DNA of 64,000 bases from Cohaesibacter gelatinilyticus (GCF_900215605.1 NZ_OBEL01000001.1:124001-188000), one strand, 5' to 3'; shown: positions 43,807 to 53,811, counted from the first letter of the stretch. Numbers and translations: made by a program. Notes: generated by a model not told the origin, from the letters alone.

Positions 43807-45231
43807 GTGAAATATGTAAGCACGCGGGGGGAAGCGCCCGAACTCGGCTTCTGTGATGCAATTCTGGCTGGCCTTGCAAATGATGGTGGGCTTTATGTTC
43901 CCAAGGAATGGCCAACCTTGAGTGATGAGCAGATTGCCGCTCTTGCTGGCAAAAGCTATTCTGACATTGCCTATGCCGTAATGAAGCCTTATGTCGAAGG
44001 TGAAATTCCGGATGAAACATTCCGAACCATGATTGATGAAGCTTATGGCGCTTTCCGCCATCAGGCAGTGGTGCCATTGGTTCAGACTGGCGCCAATGAA
44101 TTCATTATGGAACTGTTCCATGGCCCAACCCTTGCTTTCAAAGACGTTGCGATGCAGCTGCTGGCGCGGATGATGGATTTTGTGCTGGCTCAGCGTTCGG
44201 CCAAGGCAACAATCGTGGGTGCGACATCCGGAGACACTGGTGGTGCTGCGATTGAAGCTTTTCGCGGGCGCTCCAATACAGATATCTTCATTCTGTTTCC
44301 GGAAGGCCGTGTTTCTCCGGTGCAGCAGCGCCAGATGACTTCTGTCCTGGATGACAATGTGCATTGTATTGCGCTCAAAGGACATTTTGACGATTGTCAG
44401 GCCATTGTCAAAGACATGTTTGGTCACAAAGGCTTCAAGGACACGGTCGCGCTGTCCGGTGTGAATTCCATCAACTGGGGTCGGATCATGGCTCAGGTTG
44501 TGTACTATTTTACATCTGCCCTATCTCTTGGCGCACCTTACCGTCAGGTCTCCTTCACCGTGCCGACAGGTAATTTTGGCGATATTTTTGCTGGCTTCGT
44601 GGCCAAACAGATGGGCTTGCCGATTGATAAACTGATCATTGCAACCAATCAGAATGATATCCTGGCTCGCGCACTGGAAAGTGGATCTTATGAGGTCAAG
44701 GGTGTGACGCCATCTGCTTCGCCAAGTATGGATATACAGGTCTCCTCGAACTTCGAACGTTTGTTGTTTGAATTGCATGGCCGGGATAGTGAAGCAGTAA
44801 AGCGTATGATGTCCGGATTGAAACAGTCCGGTTCCTTTACCATCGCCGACAAACCGTTGGGCCGTTTGAGGAAAGGGTTTTCGGCAGATCGGGCTAGTGA
44901 GGCTGAAACTGCTGCGACAATAAAGGATGTTCTGGAGACAACAGGATATCTCATGGATCCCCATACTGCGGTGGGGGTGCATGTGGCGCGCAAGCATAAC
45001 AGGCAAAGCTGCGATTGTTGTTCGGCAGAGTCTCCGATGGTGGTGCTTTCCACAGCACATCCGGCCAAATTCCCGGCAGCGGTTGAAGAAGCTTCAGGCC
45101 AATATCCGGATCTGCCACTCTGGTTATCCGATTTGATGGACAGAGAAGAGAAATTTGATGTGTTGGAAAACAGCATTGAGGACGTTGAAGCATTTATCCT
45201 CAAACATGCCCGTGCTGCACAAAAGACATGA
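43807..45231 (+). CDS. thrC: Threonine synthase
   Basis: 474 residues from the GTG at 43807 (KYVSTRGEAPELGFCDAILAG), the family N-terminus. An upstream ATG (43777) would add ten residues. The ribosome-binding site is weak for both. PLP-binding lysine K112 is in HGPTLAFKDVAMQLL. TSGDTGGAAIEAF and VPTGNFGDIFAGF form the phosphate and cofactor pockets. This is the longer yeast/gammaproteobacterial-type enzyme. It makes threonine from O-phosphohomoserine supplied by ThrB. The M16 peptidase gene follows, the usual rhizobial order. Confidence 0.96.
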   Translation: MKYVSTRGEAPELGFCDAILAGLANDGGLYVPKEWPTLSDEQIAALAGKSYSDIAYAVMKPYVEGEIPDETFRTMIDEAYGAFRHQAVVPLVQTGANEFIMELFHGPTLAFKDVAMQLLARMMDFVLAQRSAKATIVGATSGDTGGAAIEAFRGRSNTDIFILFPEGRVSPVQQRQMTSVLDDNVHCIALKGHFDDCQAIVKDMFGHKGFKDTVALSGVNSINWGRIMAQVVYYFTSALSLGAPYRQVSFTVPTGNFGDIFAGFVAKQMGLPIDKLIIATNQNDILARALESGSYEVKGVTPSASPSMDIQVSSNFERLLFELHGRDSEAVKRMMSGLKQSGSFTIADKPLGRLRKGFSADRASEAETAATIKDVLETTGYLMDPHTAVGVHVARKHNRQSCDCCSAESPMVVLSTAHPAKFPAAVEEASGQYPDLPLWLSDLMDREEKFDVLENSIEDVEAFILKHARAAQKT

Positions 45232-45243
45232 CAAGATTAAGAG

Positions 45244-45277
45244 GGTCGCAGACTGTGTATAGTCTGCGGCCTTTGAT
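45244..45277 (+). terminator. Hairpin between thrC and the M16 peptidase gene
   Basis: GGTCGCAGACT/AGTCTGCGGCC stem with a 6-nt loop followed by TTTGATTT, 12 bp after thrC. Likely a partial or full terminator. Confidence 0.65.
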
Positions 45278-45357
45278 TTGTGCTCTATCGAACTTGGGGC
45301 AATCCGGACAAACTGGTCCGGCAAAAAAACAATAATCATCGAACAGAGGTAAAAACC

Positions 45358-46629
45358 TTGCCAGTGCAAATGACCACCCTTGAGAACGGCCTGACGGTCA
45401 TCTCCGACGAAATGGATCATCTCAAAAGCGCCGCCGTTGGCGTCTGGGTCGGGGCTGGGTCGCGCTCGGAAACTGACGATCAGCATGGTATCTCCCATTT
45501 GCTGGAACATATGGCCTTCAAAGGCACGAAGCAGCGCTCTGCTCGGGATATTGTGGAGCAGATCGAGGCTGTCGGTGGCGAGGTCAATGCTTCAACAGGG
45601 TTGGAAAGTACGGCATATTATGCGCGCATTCTGCAAGAAGATTTGCCATTGGCCGTCGATATTCTTGGCGATATTCTGACCGAAAGCGTGTTTGATGCTG
45701 ATGAATTGCATCGTGAGCAGCATGTGATTCTCCAGGAGATTGGTGCGGCACATGATATGCCGGAAGATCGTGTTTTTGATCATGTACAGGAGAAGGCTTT
45801 TCCTGATCAGCCATTGGGCCGGACCATTCTTGGGACACCGCAAATGGTGCAAAGCTTCACCCCGAAGGCCATTCACGATTATATGGATGATCACTATCAT
45901 GGCCCCGCCATGGTGCTGAGCGCCGCAGGTGGCGTGAAGCATGATGAGCTGGTCAATCTGGGGCGCGAGGCTTTCTCCAAATTCTCCAATACGGATGTCA
46001 GTGCTCCACAAAAAGCTGTATACAAGGGAGGCGAGAGCCGCGATGTACAGAAGGAATTGATGGAGGCACAGGTCGTTCTGGGCTTTGAGGGCAAAAGTTA
46101 CAAGAACGAAGAATTCTATACCGCACAGATTCTGGCCTCTTTACTGGGGGGAGGTATGTCTTCCCGCCTGTTTCAGGAAGTGCGTGAAAAACGCGGCCTC
46201 TGTTACTCTGTTTATGCCTTCCATTGGGGGTTCGCCGATTCTGGTTTGTTCGGCATTCATGCAGCTACCGGAGCTGAGGATTTGGGCGAGTTGATGCCTG
46301 TGATCCTTGGTGAATTGATGCGAGCTTCTGAAGATTTGACCTTGGAAGAACTCAACCGTTCTCGCGCACAGATCAAGGCAGGATTGCTGATGTCACTGGA
46401 AAGTCCCGCTGCTCGTGCCAGTCAGATTGCTCGCCAGCGCCTTCTGTTTGGCCGCACATTAAGCACGAGTGAATTGGTTGAAAAAATTGAGGCAATCAGT
46501 GTTGAAGATGTGAGAAATATGGCTGCCAATCTATTTACCAAATCATCCCCTTCCATGGCATCCGTCGGTCCGGTTGATGCTCTTATGCCTCTGGATGAAG
46601 TCTCCAAACGGCTTGGAACCGGAGCTTGA
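45358..46629 (+). CDS. M16 family zinc peptidase (processing-peptidase-like)
   Basis: 423 residues from the TTG at 45358 (AGAGG 8 nt upstream; PVQMTTLENGLTVISDEM). No ATG precedes the conserved N-terminus in a good context, so a TTG or GTG start is likely. Inverted zinc motif HxxEH at H47-H51 (GISHLLEHMAFKGTKQRS), with the distal glutamate in HREQHVILQEIGAAHD. C-terminal half has LGGGMSSRLFQEVREKRGLCYSVYAF. This is the bacterial relative of mitochondrial MPP-beta. It usually follows thrC in Rhizobiales; cellular substrates are not well known. Confidence 0.93.
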   Translation: MPVQMTTLENGLTVISDEMDHLKSAAVGVWVGAGSRSETDDQHGISHLLEHMAFKGTKQRSARDIVEQIEAVGGEVNASTGLESTAYYARILQEDLPLAVDILGDILTESVFDADELHREQHVILQEIGAAHDMPEDRVFDHVQEKAFPDQPLGRTILGTPQMVQSFTPKAIHDYMDDHYHGPAMVLSAAGGVKHDELVNLGREAFSKFSNTDVSAPQKAVYKGGESRDVQKELMEAQVVLGFEGKSYKNEEFYTAQILASLLGGGMSSRLFQEVREKRGLCYSVYAFHWGFADSGLFGIHAATGAEDLGELMPVILGELMRASEDLTLEELNRSRAQIKAGLLMSLESPAARASQIARQRLLFGRTLSTSELVEKIEAISVEDVRNMAANLFTKSSPSMASVGPVDALMPLDEVSKRLGTGA

Positions 46630-46721
46630 GACTGTCTGCATTGGCTTGATCCCGTCTCCGGCAGTCGTTAGGCTGGTGGAGAACCGCCAATGAACACCGC
46701 TTGCAAGGGAGAGATGGTCTG

Positions 46722-47408
46722 ATGATTTCCGGTCTTGTCTCTCGTTTGCGCTCAGATCGTCAAGGAACACCCCAAGTATCTGGCCAATCTGCAAAGAAGG
46801 GCGGGTTTTCATCATGGTATCAATCTTCCTACCAAATTTTGCCCAAAGGACAATCGACAGGCACTCTTGATGGCCCCAATGTCTATTTACGGGCGCCGGA
46901 TAAACGGGATTGTGACCAATGGCTGGCTGTGCGTCGGGAAAGTGCCGATTTTCTAAGACCTTGGGAACCTCTTTGGCCTGAGGATGATGTGACCCCGCGG
47001 GGATATCAACGTCGTCTTGCTCAATATCGCAAGGATGCGAAAGATGGGCGTTCGTTGCCCTATTTCATTTTCGCAACCCAAACAAATCAGCTGTTGGGTG
47101 GTATCAATCTGTCCAATATTCGCCGTGGCGTATGCCAGAGCGGATCAGTTGGTTATTGGATGGGACAGAAACACGCAGGTAAAGGTTTCATGTATGAGGC
47201 AATGGCCATGTTGTTGCCGCATTTGTTTGGCCACAACGCGCTGCACAGAATAGAAGCTGCCTGTCTGCCGCACAATCACCGTTCGATTGCTCTTTTGCAG
47301 CGTCTTGGCTTTCAACATGAAGGGCTTGCTCGGCAATATCTCTGCATCAATGGCAGATGGGAAGATCATTTGTTGTTTGCAGTTTTGCGAAGTGACTATG
47401 GGCAATGA
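46722..47408 (+). CDS. RimJ/RimL-type GNAT N-acetyltransferase
   Basis: 228 residues from the ATG at 46722 (GGAGAG upstream). After a basic N-terminal stretch of about 50 residues comes the GNAT fold: VYLRAPDKRDCDQWLAVRRES, GGINLSNIRRGV, SVGYWMGQKHAGKGFMYEAM (acetyl-CoA loop) and HRIEAACLPHNHRSIALLQRLGF. This is the pattern of ribosomal-protein alanine acetyltransferases and their relatives. It often follows the M16 peptidase in rhizobia. Target protein unknown. Confidence 0.88.
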   Translation: MISGLVSRLRSDRQGTPQVSGQSAKKGGFSSWYQSSYQILPKGQSTGTLDGPNVYLRAPDKRDCDQWLAVRRESADFLRPWEPLWPEDDVTPRGYQRRLAQYRKDAKDGRSLPYFIFATQTNQLLGGINLSNIRRGVCQSGSVGYWMGQKHAGKGFMYEAMAMLLPHLFGHNALHRIEAACLPHNHRSIALLQRLGFQHEGLARQYLCINGRWEDHLLFAVLRSDYGQ

Positions 47409-47411
47409 CTG

Positions 47412-47432
47412 GCCGTAAAAACGGCGCTTTTT
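47412..47432 (+). terminator. Rho-independent terminator of the GNAT gene
   Basis: GCCGT-AAAA-ACGGC stem followed by GC and five T, directly after the stop. Confidence 0.75.
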
Positions 47433-47628
47433 CATGTCATGATCTTGCAGGAAGTGATGATTCTGAAGCCATGGATCCGCCCTGATGTGAGCATGGCCGA
47501 GGGCTATACCAGCGGGTAAGTGGCAGCTGGCTTGCAACCTCAAAGCAATTTTGCTGAAAGGAAGCAGTCGTTAGTCGGATTTTCATATGAAAAACCGACT
47601 TCTGATGCAATTTCGTCTTGTGTGACGG

Positions 47629-47644
47629 TTAGCAAAAATTTAAC
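47629..47644 (+). promoter_or_regulatory. CtrA-like site, one mismatch, upstream of the large EAL gene
   Basis: TTAG-CAAAAAT-TTAAC differs at one base from TTAA-N7-TTAAC and lies 51 bp before the GTG start. Confidence 0.3.
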
Positions 47645-47695
47645 TATGGAAACAAGTGTTCAGCTCGCCTGACGTTTGAATTAAAGGGGCCTTTT

Positions 47696-50600
47696 GTGAC
47701 GCGCGTATCTGTCCTGACAGCCATTTTGTTTGCCATGGTGCTTTCCATTGTGCAGGTGTCTTCTGCCTGGGCTTTGGAAGCCGTCGATGTCAAGGCCGAT
47801 GTCAAAGTCCTGGATCTGAGCAAGATTTATGAAGAGCATGAAGGTGACGGAGATAGGTTGCAGGTTTCAACCGCGCCTGGTCCGGATGGAATTGTTCGTC
47901 GTATCGAGGTGCGGGCGCGTCAGTCTGGTGTCATCCCGGGCTGGGCCGTTTTCGCTCTTGAAAACAAAACCGATCGTCAGGTGGACCGCTATCTGGTGGT
48001 CCCGCATTTTCGCATGTCGGGTTCAGGCTTGTTAAAGCCGGATCTTGGTGCACAGCGTGTTAAGTCCATATCCACTTCGCAAGGTTTTGCACCCGAGCGT
48101 ATTCCGGATGCCGAAGCTGATGTTTTTCGGGTAACGCTGGACCCGGGGACCGTGGTGACGTTTGTTCTGGAAAAGAGCAATCGAAAATTGCCTGGTCTGG
48201 CTCTGTGGGAGCCGCAAGCTTATAAGGACTATGTCAACAGCTACACCTTCTTTCGCGGAATCGTACTCGGTATCGCAGGGCTATTGGCACTTTTCCTGAT
48301 CATTCTTTTCGTGGTCAAGGGTGCTGCAATGTTCCCCGCAGCAGCGCTGCTTGCTTGGTCGGTTCTAGCCTATCTCGCCATTGATTTCGGCTTCATGGGA
48401 TATCTGGTTGATATATCAACCTCTGCCGAACCTATCTGGCGTGCGGGGGCGGAAGTGGTTTTCTCCGCCTCAATCCTGATCTTGTTGTTCACGTATCTGA
48501 CGCTTCATCGATGGCATGTGCATTATTCGCATATCTCGGGCCTTTGGATGATTTTTCTGATTGTTGTACTGGGAGTGGCTCTGTTCGATCCGGCGTTGGG
48601 TGCCGGTATTGCACGTCTTTCCATGGCAGCAACCGCATCTGCCGGTTTTGCAATCATTCTCTATCTTGCCTTCAATGGATTTGATCGCGCCATAATGCTG
48701 ATTCCGACATGGATCTTGCTTCTGTTATGGCTGGTTGCATCGGGTGCCGCAGTAATTGGAGTTTTGGACAACGATCTGGTTCAACCAGCTCTAAATGGCG
48801 GTTTGGTTCTGCTGGTACTGCTCTTCTCTTTCACGATCATGCAACATGCCTTTTCAGGCGGCATCCTGTCGCAGGGTATCGTCTCGGATAGCGAACGTCG
48901 TGCTCTGGCTGTCGTTGGCTCCGGTGATATCGTATGGGATTGGGACATTCCTCGTGATCGCATTCATACATCGGGTGAAGCGGAGAAAATTCTTGGCTTG
49001 AAGCAAGGCTCTCTGGATGGCCATGCACGTGATTGGTTGGAAATTCTCCACCCTCAGGATAGAGATCGTTTTTCCTCGACGTTGGATGCTGTTATCGATC
49101 AACGGCGGGGACGCGTGAATCAGAGTTTCCGTCTACGCGCCGATGACGGGCATTATCGTTGGTTCAAACTGCGGGCTCGGCCCGTTGTTGGAACTGATGG
49201 GGAAGTTGTGCGTTGTGTTGGCACATTGCTGGATACCACGGACCAGCGCAATGCTGAAGAACGCATGCTGCATGATGCGGTGCATGACAATCTCACAGGG
49301 CTGGCCAATCGTGAATTGCTGCACGACCGTCTGGGAAGTGCGATGATCCGCACCAAGGTGGAAGCAACCGCGAAACCTGCTGTTCTGCTGGTGGACATCG
49401 ATGATTTTCGTTCCATCAATGATAGCTATGGCTTGTCCATTGGAGACTCCTTGCTATTGACCGTGGCGCGGCGTTTGAACAGAATCCTAAAACCTCAAGA
49501 CACGATTGCCCGCTTTTATGGTGACCAATTTGCAATCATTCTGCTGTCCGAACAACAGCCAGAGCGTATTGCCATCTTTGCTGACAATGTGCGTCGCCAG
49601 TTGCGTGAACCCATCGTTTTTGGTGATAAGGAATTGTCACTGAAACTCTCCATTGGTATCTCGATTTATGACGCTCAGATCCACAATATGGCTGGCGATG
49701 TCATCAATGATGCCGAATTGGCGCTCTATCATGCCAAGCGCCTCGGTGGTGATCGGATTGAGCCATTCCGTCCATCCTTGCGTCAACAAGGACGCAGCCG
49801 AGGTCCAATGGACCGGGATCTTGTCACGGCGTTGGAGAAAAACGAGATTGATGTTGTCTTCCAACCTATCGTTGGATTGAAAGATCGTCAGATCAAAGGC
49901 TTTGAAGCTCTTGCTCGCTGGACCCATGCGCAAAGAGGTATTGTTCCACCTTCGGAGTTCATTCCAGCGGCTGAACGCACCGGTCTGATTGTGCCTTTGG
50001 GCATCTACATAATGGAACAGGCCGCGCGCCAGCTGTCAGTTTGGCAGCAATCACAGGAAAGCCTGGGCGATCTCTTCATGAGCGTCAATGTCTCCTCCCG
50101 TCAGTTGCTGCGTCATGATCTGATCAACGATGTCAAAACGGTTCTGTCCCGTTCCAACGTCAAACGTGGTACGCTCAAGCTGGAATTGACCGAGAGTCTG
50201 GTCATGGAGAACCCCGAATATGCGTCCCAGGTTCTGGAGAAGCTACGGAATATGGGAGCGGGATTGTCACTCGATGACTTTGGTACAGGTTATTCTTCAT
50301 TGGCTTATTTGCAGCATTTTCCGTTTGATACGCTGAAAATAGATAAAAGCTTCATCGGTCAGTCTTCGCAGGTCACTTCGGTCATCCTCAGTTCCATCGT
50401 CGCATTGGCAAAGGATCTGGATCTGAATCTGGTTGCCGAAGGTGTCGAGAATGAAGAAGCAGTCAGTCAATTGTTGGCAATGGGATGTCCGCTTGCTCAG
50501 GGTTTCCTGTTCGGTAAACCATTGACAGCAAGTGACGCTGGCCAGTTGCTGCACCATCAACTGGAACAACAAAAAGCGGCACTTGCCGAGGCAAAAGCGC

Positions 50601-51853
50601 GTCAGGAAGTCGAAGCCAAGGCGGAAATTGCGCGCCAGAAAGCGGAAAAGCAACGCCAGCTTGAAGCCAAACTCGCAGCTGAAGCAAAAGAGCTGGAACG
50701 CGCTCAAGCCCATGCTCGCCAGATAGCAGCTACTCCGCTACCAGCAGAACCACCAAAATCGCCCAAACCCGTTCCACAACCCGATGCTGCCTTGGATGAT
50801 GTTATGGATTTGGCGCTTGAAAGCGCCATCAGCGAAGCGGCTGCGCAAGCGGTTACAGAGCAGGGCGCCACTCTGATGAAAGTCGCTGATCGACAACAGG
50901 GCGAGACGAAGAAGGACAAAGCAAGCGCGGAAGCAAAAACTCCCGGCAAGCAGATTCAAGCTTCCAGACCGTCCGGTGCAAGTCAGCAAAATCCAGATCA
51001 GCAGCAGGCCGAGAAAAAATCCCAAAAGCCTGCAAAAAAGGCCGGAGACTTTTTGAAGTCCGCCTTGTCAGCTGTAGAAGATGCTGCCAATTCAGCTGTG
51101 CAATCTGCCAAAAACTCGGCCGAAGCGTTGAAAGAGGCAAAAGAGAAAAAGGCCAAGTCGGATAAATCGCATCCGACTGGCAAGGATATGCAATCCCAAG
51201 CTTCGCAAGGCAACCCCAACCAGCATAGCAGGGTGGCTCGGGCAACCCCGGCATTGCCTGTTGAAGCGAATATGCCTCAGCCTAACGTTGCAAATCAGGC
51301 TCCTGCCGCACCTGTACGCGGTCAACAACTACCACTTGCAGCTGCATCACAGGCAATGCCAGCTCCTTCTGTACAGCATCAAAATGCTCAGGGGTCTGCG
51401 GTCAGACAGGAGAAAACGGCCCAACAAACCCAGTCGCTACAGCAAAAATCCCTGCAGCCACAGGTTCATCCATCTCGCCCGGCAACGGATCCATCCGGTA
51501 ATATTGCAAATGCGCCAGTGCCACAGGGTGCCACACAACCCGCGAACCGCGGGCCTGCGGGGCAGGCAGAGCCAGATCAGGAAGCCAGCCCACTGACTTC
51601 TGGCAAAACAACTCCGCCTCAAAAGCAGCATACTGTCGGCGCAAACAGCCAGCCAGTTGAACAAAAAAGACAGAAGGCTCCCGAACAGCCGCCACAGCAA
51701 GGTTCGAACAATCCAGGTCAAGCCGTTCCATCAAAGGACAGGGTGACAGATGATAGCGATCTGCCTTTTGCGATGCCGGATATGTCTGGAATTGATCAGG
51801 ACATTGCCGCAGCCATTGCTAATGCCATGAAAAAATCCAATGGTGACACATAA
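47696..51853 (+). CDS. Large membrane PAS-GGDEF-EAL protein with disordered C-terminal tail
   Basis: 1385 residues from a GTG with AAAGGGG 6 nt upstream. Signal peptide (about 1-27), a periplasmic beta-rich domain (28-180), and about seven TM helices (187-395), a 7TM-DISM-like layout. PAS (about 400-525), then a GGDEF domain whose active motif is degenerate (FYGDQF near 608), so cyclase activity is unlikely. EAL (about 700-945) has intact FEALARW, VNVSSRQL, ELTESLVMENP, DDFGTGYSSLAYLQHFPFDTLKIDKSFI and AEGVENEEA, so it is probably an active phosphodiesterase. A tail of about 400 residues follows: charged coiled coil, then Gln/Pro/Ala-rich sequence, ending FAMPDMSGIDQDIAAAIANAMKK. Confidence 0.9.
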   Translation: MTRVSVLTAILFAMVLSIVQVSSAWALEAVDVKADVKVLDLSKIYEEHEGDGDRLQVSTAPGPDGIVRRIEVRARQSGVIPGWAVFALENKTDRQVDRYLVVPHFRMSGSGLLKPDLGAQRVKSISTSQGFAPERIPDAEADVFRVTLDPGTVVTFVLEKSNRKLPGLALWEPQAYKDYVNSYTFFRGIVLGIAGLLALFLIILFVVKGAAMFPAAALLAWSVLAYLAIDFGFMGYLVDISTSAEPIWRAGAEVVFSASILILLFTYLTLHRWHVHYSHISGLWMIFLIVVLGVALFDPALGAGIARLSMAATASAGFAIILYLAFNGFDRAIMLIPTWILLLLWLVASGAAVIGVLDNDLVQPALNGGLVLLVLLFSFTIMQHAFSGGILSQGIVSDSERRALAVVGSGDIVWDWDIPRDRIHTSGEAEKILGLKQGSLDGHARDWLEILHPQDRDRFSSTLDAVIDQRRGRVNQSFRLRADDGHYRWFKLRARPVVGTDGEVVRCVGTLLDTTDQRNAEERMLHDAVHDNLTGLANRELLHDRLGSAMIRTKVEATAKPAVLLVDIDDFRSINDSYGLSIGDSLLLTVARRLNRILKPQDTIARFYGDQFAIILLSEQQPERIAIFADNVRRQLREPIVFGDKELSLKLSIGISIYDAQIHNMAGDVINDAELALYHAKRLGGDRIEPFRPSLRQQGRSRGPMDRDLVTALEKNEIDVVFQPIVGLKDRQIKGFEALARWTHAQRGIVPPSEFIPAAERTGLIVPLGIYIMEQAARQLSVWQQSQESLGDLFMSVNVSSRQLLRHDLINDVKTVLSRSNVKRGTLKLELTESLVMENPEYASQVLEKLRNMGAGLSLDDFGTGYSSLAYLQHFPFDTLKIDKSFIGQSSQVTSVILSSIVALAKDLDLNLVAEGVENEEAVSQLLAMGCPLAQGFLFGKPLTASDAGQLLHHQLEQQKAALAEAKARQEVEAKAEIARQKAEKQRQLEAKLAAEAKELERAQAHARQIAATPLPAEPPKSPKPVPQPDAALDDVMDLALESAISEAAAQAVTEQGATLMKVADRQQGETKKDKASAEAKTPGKQIQASRPSGASQQNPDQQQAEKKSQKPAKKAGDFLKSALSAVEDAANSAVQSAKNSAEALKEAKEKKAKSDKSHPTGKDMQSQASQGNPNQHSRVARATPALPVEANMPQPNVANQAPAAPVRGQQLPLAAASQAMPAPSVQHQNAQGSAVRQEKTAQQTQSLQQKSLQPQVHPSRPATDPSGNIANAPVPQGATQPANRGPAGQAEPDQEASPLTSGKTTPPQKQHTVGANSQPVEQKRQKAPEQPPQQGSNNPGQAVPSKDRVTDDSDLPFAMPDMSGIDQDIAAAIANAMKKSNGDT

Positions 51854-51899
51854 AGTATTTCTCGCAATCGTTGAATCGTGAGTTGTGTTTTAACTCTTT

Positions 51900-51957
51900 G
51901 TTTCGAAACGAGCTCTTATCCGAAAAAGTGCTTCAGTTTTTCGCGAAGACGCTCTAG
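51900..51957 (-). repeat. RIME-like palindromic intergenic repeat, copy 2
   Basis: 58 bp, inverted relative to copy 1 at 20799-20855. Shares CTAGAG at the end, the CGAAAA/TTTTTCG palindrome and a 22-bp exact block (GAGCTCTTATCCGAAAA at its core). It lies 46 bp after the stop of the EAL gene; the rest of the 51854-52092 gap holds nothing recognised. Confidence 0.7.
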
Positions 51958-52092
51958 CTTGTGAGTGTGGTCACATGCGGACTGTATAGCGATCTTCAAA
52001 AATATTGAATGAACCGGCTTTTGGTCTTTTGAAAACTGAGATGGTTGGTTTTCTTTTCGGTCTTCAAAGGTATAGAAGATAGACTTCGGAAT

Positions 52093-52716
52093 TCAGGCAT
52101 GCCCGACTTCGCTGGAGAGCATCGACAAATCGACTCCCATCAAATCCAGCGAACGATCATAAAGATCTTCTGGTGCACATTCGAAAAGCATTGTGGGATC
52201 AGGTTCGCAGGTCAGCCAGGAATTACTTTGTAACTCTTCTTCCAACTGCCCGGCAGACCATCCGGCATATCCAAGGGTTAGTAGAGCCGAACTTGGTCCT
52301 GTACCCTCAGCGAGTGCTCGCAAGATTTCGATGGTCGCTGTCAGGCAAACATCATTGGCAACCTGCAATGTGGAATCTTTGAGGATGTAGTCCCCGCTAT
52401 GTAGAACAAAGCCTCGTCCTTGATCAACGGGTCCACCATCCAGTACTTTCATTCTACGCGCAGGAGACGGCAAGCTAATTGCCCCGGCACTTTCACCAAG
52501 AATATCAATTTGCTTGAGAAGATCGGGGAATGTGATCTGATCTGAAACCTGGTTGATAATCAGTCCCATGGCTCCTTGTTTGTCATGGGAGCAGATATAA
52601 ACGACGGATCGTTCAAAATGAGGGCCCTTGACGCTGGGCATGGCCACAAGAAATTGCCCTTCCAGGCTGGAAGGCAATTGAGACTTACCTATATTGGAGT
52701 TGCCTAGCTCTGTCAT
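52093..52716 (-). CDS. YqgE/AlgH family protein (DUF179)
   Basis: 207 residues, soluble. Family blocks: SLEGQFLVAMPSVKGPHFERSVVYICSHDKQGAMGLIINQ, VLDGGPVDQGRGFVLHSGDY, and LLTLGYAGWSAGQLEEELQSNSWLTCEP. The family is widespread and structurally known; its function is still unclear (AlgH was first linked to alginate regulation in Pseudomonas). Divergent from the DsbD-like gene. Confidence 0.93.
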   Translation of the reverse strand: MTELGNSNIGKSQLPSSLEGQFLVAMPSVKGPHFERSVVYICSHDKQGAMGLIINQVSDQITFPDLLKQIDILGESAGAISLPSPARRMKVLDGGPVDQGRGFVLHSGDYILKDSTLQVANDVCLTATIEILRALAEGTGPSSALLTLGYAGWSAGQLEEELQSNSWLTCEPDPTMLFECAPEDLYDRSLDLMGVDLSMLSSEVGHA

Positions 52717-52947
52717 GCTCCTGCCATCATGGTTGGCAAATCACTTATACCAGAATCGTACCTGCCCGACAGGGCGTCTGTAAAGAGGGAAGCAGGCCCT
52801 CTGCCCAGCTATTGGGCTATCACAAAAAAATGAAGACAATATTGGTACAAAACTGGATCTCGTCCCTCACTATGCCATGATAGTTGGATAATATATGCCA
52901 GCCGAAATTGATCAAACCTGTTGTTGAATGAAAAGGATCCGGAACAG

Positions 52948-53778
52948 ATGCCCCTGCATTCCATGAAAAGACTTATGTTGTTTGCTGTCAGCGTCGCAAT
53001 GCTAAATACGGTTCCATCAATGGCAGCGCAATCACCTTGGTCGGAAGGGTATGGCGGCAAAATGCGACTTGTTGCAGGGGGCAAATTCGTTGACGGGGTG
53101 AAAGCAGGGTTGGAAATTGAAATGGAGCCTGGCTGGAAAACCTACTGGAAGGTGCCCGGTGATGCTGGTATTCCCCCAACCTTGGACTTTTCCGCGTCAA
53201 CCAATGTAAAGAACGTCGAAATTCTATGGCCTGCACCAACCCGATATGGGGACAATATCTCACAATTGCTTGGGTATAAGGATTGGGTGACTTTCCCGAT
53301 CCGTGTTATTCCTCATAAAGCAGACCAGGCGGTTAATCTGGTGTTGGATGCAAATGTTGGCCTCTGTTCAGATCTTTGCGTACCAGTGCAAGCCAATCTA
53401 TCACTTTTCGTTCCTGCTGGTGGTGATAAGGACGGAGCATCGGAGTTTGTGATTGATCGTGATCTGGCTCTTGTGCCCGGCAAGAGCGAAGAAGGTTTCA
53501 GAATAACCAAGGTGATCCGGAAAAAGGGTCTCAATGCACCGGATCAGCTGATCATTACCGCTGACATACCAAAAGGGATGGGGAAGTCCGATTTGTTTGT
53601 TGAAGGACCAACCGATTGGTATCTTCCATTACCGCAGCCTATGAAAAATCAGGCTGGCCAGTTTCGACTGGGACTGGAAGGTCTGCCCAAAGAAGCCAAG
53701 ACCAAGAATGTGGAACTGATTTTTACACTGACCAATGGCGAAAAAGCGGTTGAACAGACCATCCTTCTGACTGACTGA
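52948..53778 (+). CDS. Stand-alone DsbD N-terminal (alpha) domain-like protein
   Basis: 276 residues from the ATG at 52948 (AAGGA 10 nt upstream); an ATG five codons later is possible. Signal peptide ends near AAQ. The mature part matches the DsbD/ScsB periplasmic alpha domain: EPGWKTYWKVPGDAGIPPTLDFS, WPAPTRYGDNISQLLGYKDWVTFPI and the redox pair in ANVGLCSDLCVPVQANL (CxxxC). The TM (beta) and thioredoxin (gamma) domains of full DsbD are absent, so reductant must come from another protein. A Prx5 peroxiredoxin gene follows after 33 bp, suggesting a shared role in thiol or peroxide stress. Confidence 0.85.
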   Translation: MPLHSMKRLMLFAVSVAMLNTVPSMAAQSPWSEGYGGKMRLVAGGKFVDGVKAGLEIEMEPGWKTYWKVPGDAGIPPTLDFSASTNVKNVEILWPAPTRYGDNISQLLGYKDWVTFPIRVIPHKADQAVNLVLDANVGLCSDLCVPVQANLSLFVPAGGDKDGASEFVIDRDLALVPGKSEEGFRITKVIRKKGLNAPDQLIITADIPKGMGKSDLFVEGPTDWYLPLPQPMKNQAGQFRLGLEGLPKEAKTKNVELIFTLTNGEKAVEQTILLTD

Positions 53779-53811
53779 CTGCCACGAAAATCAAAATGAT
53801 TGAGAGAAGAC

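Noticed and set aside
43621-44427. Minus-strand frame (268 codons) overlapping thrC
   Set aside because: Antisense to the conserved N-terminal half of threonine synthase.
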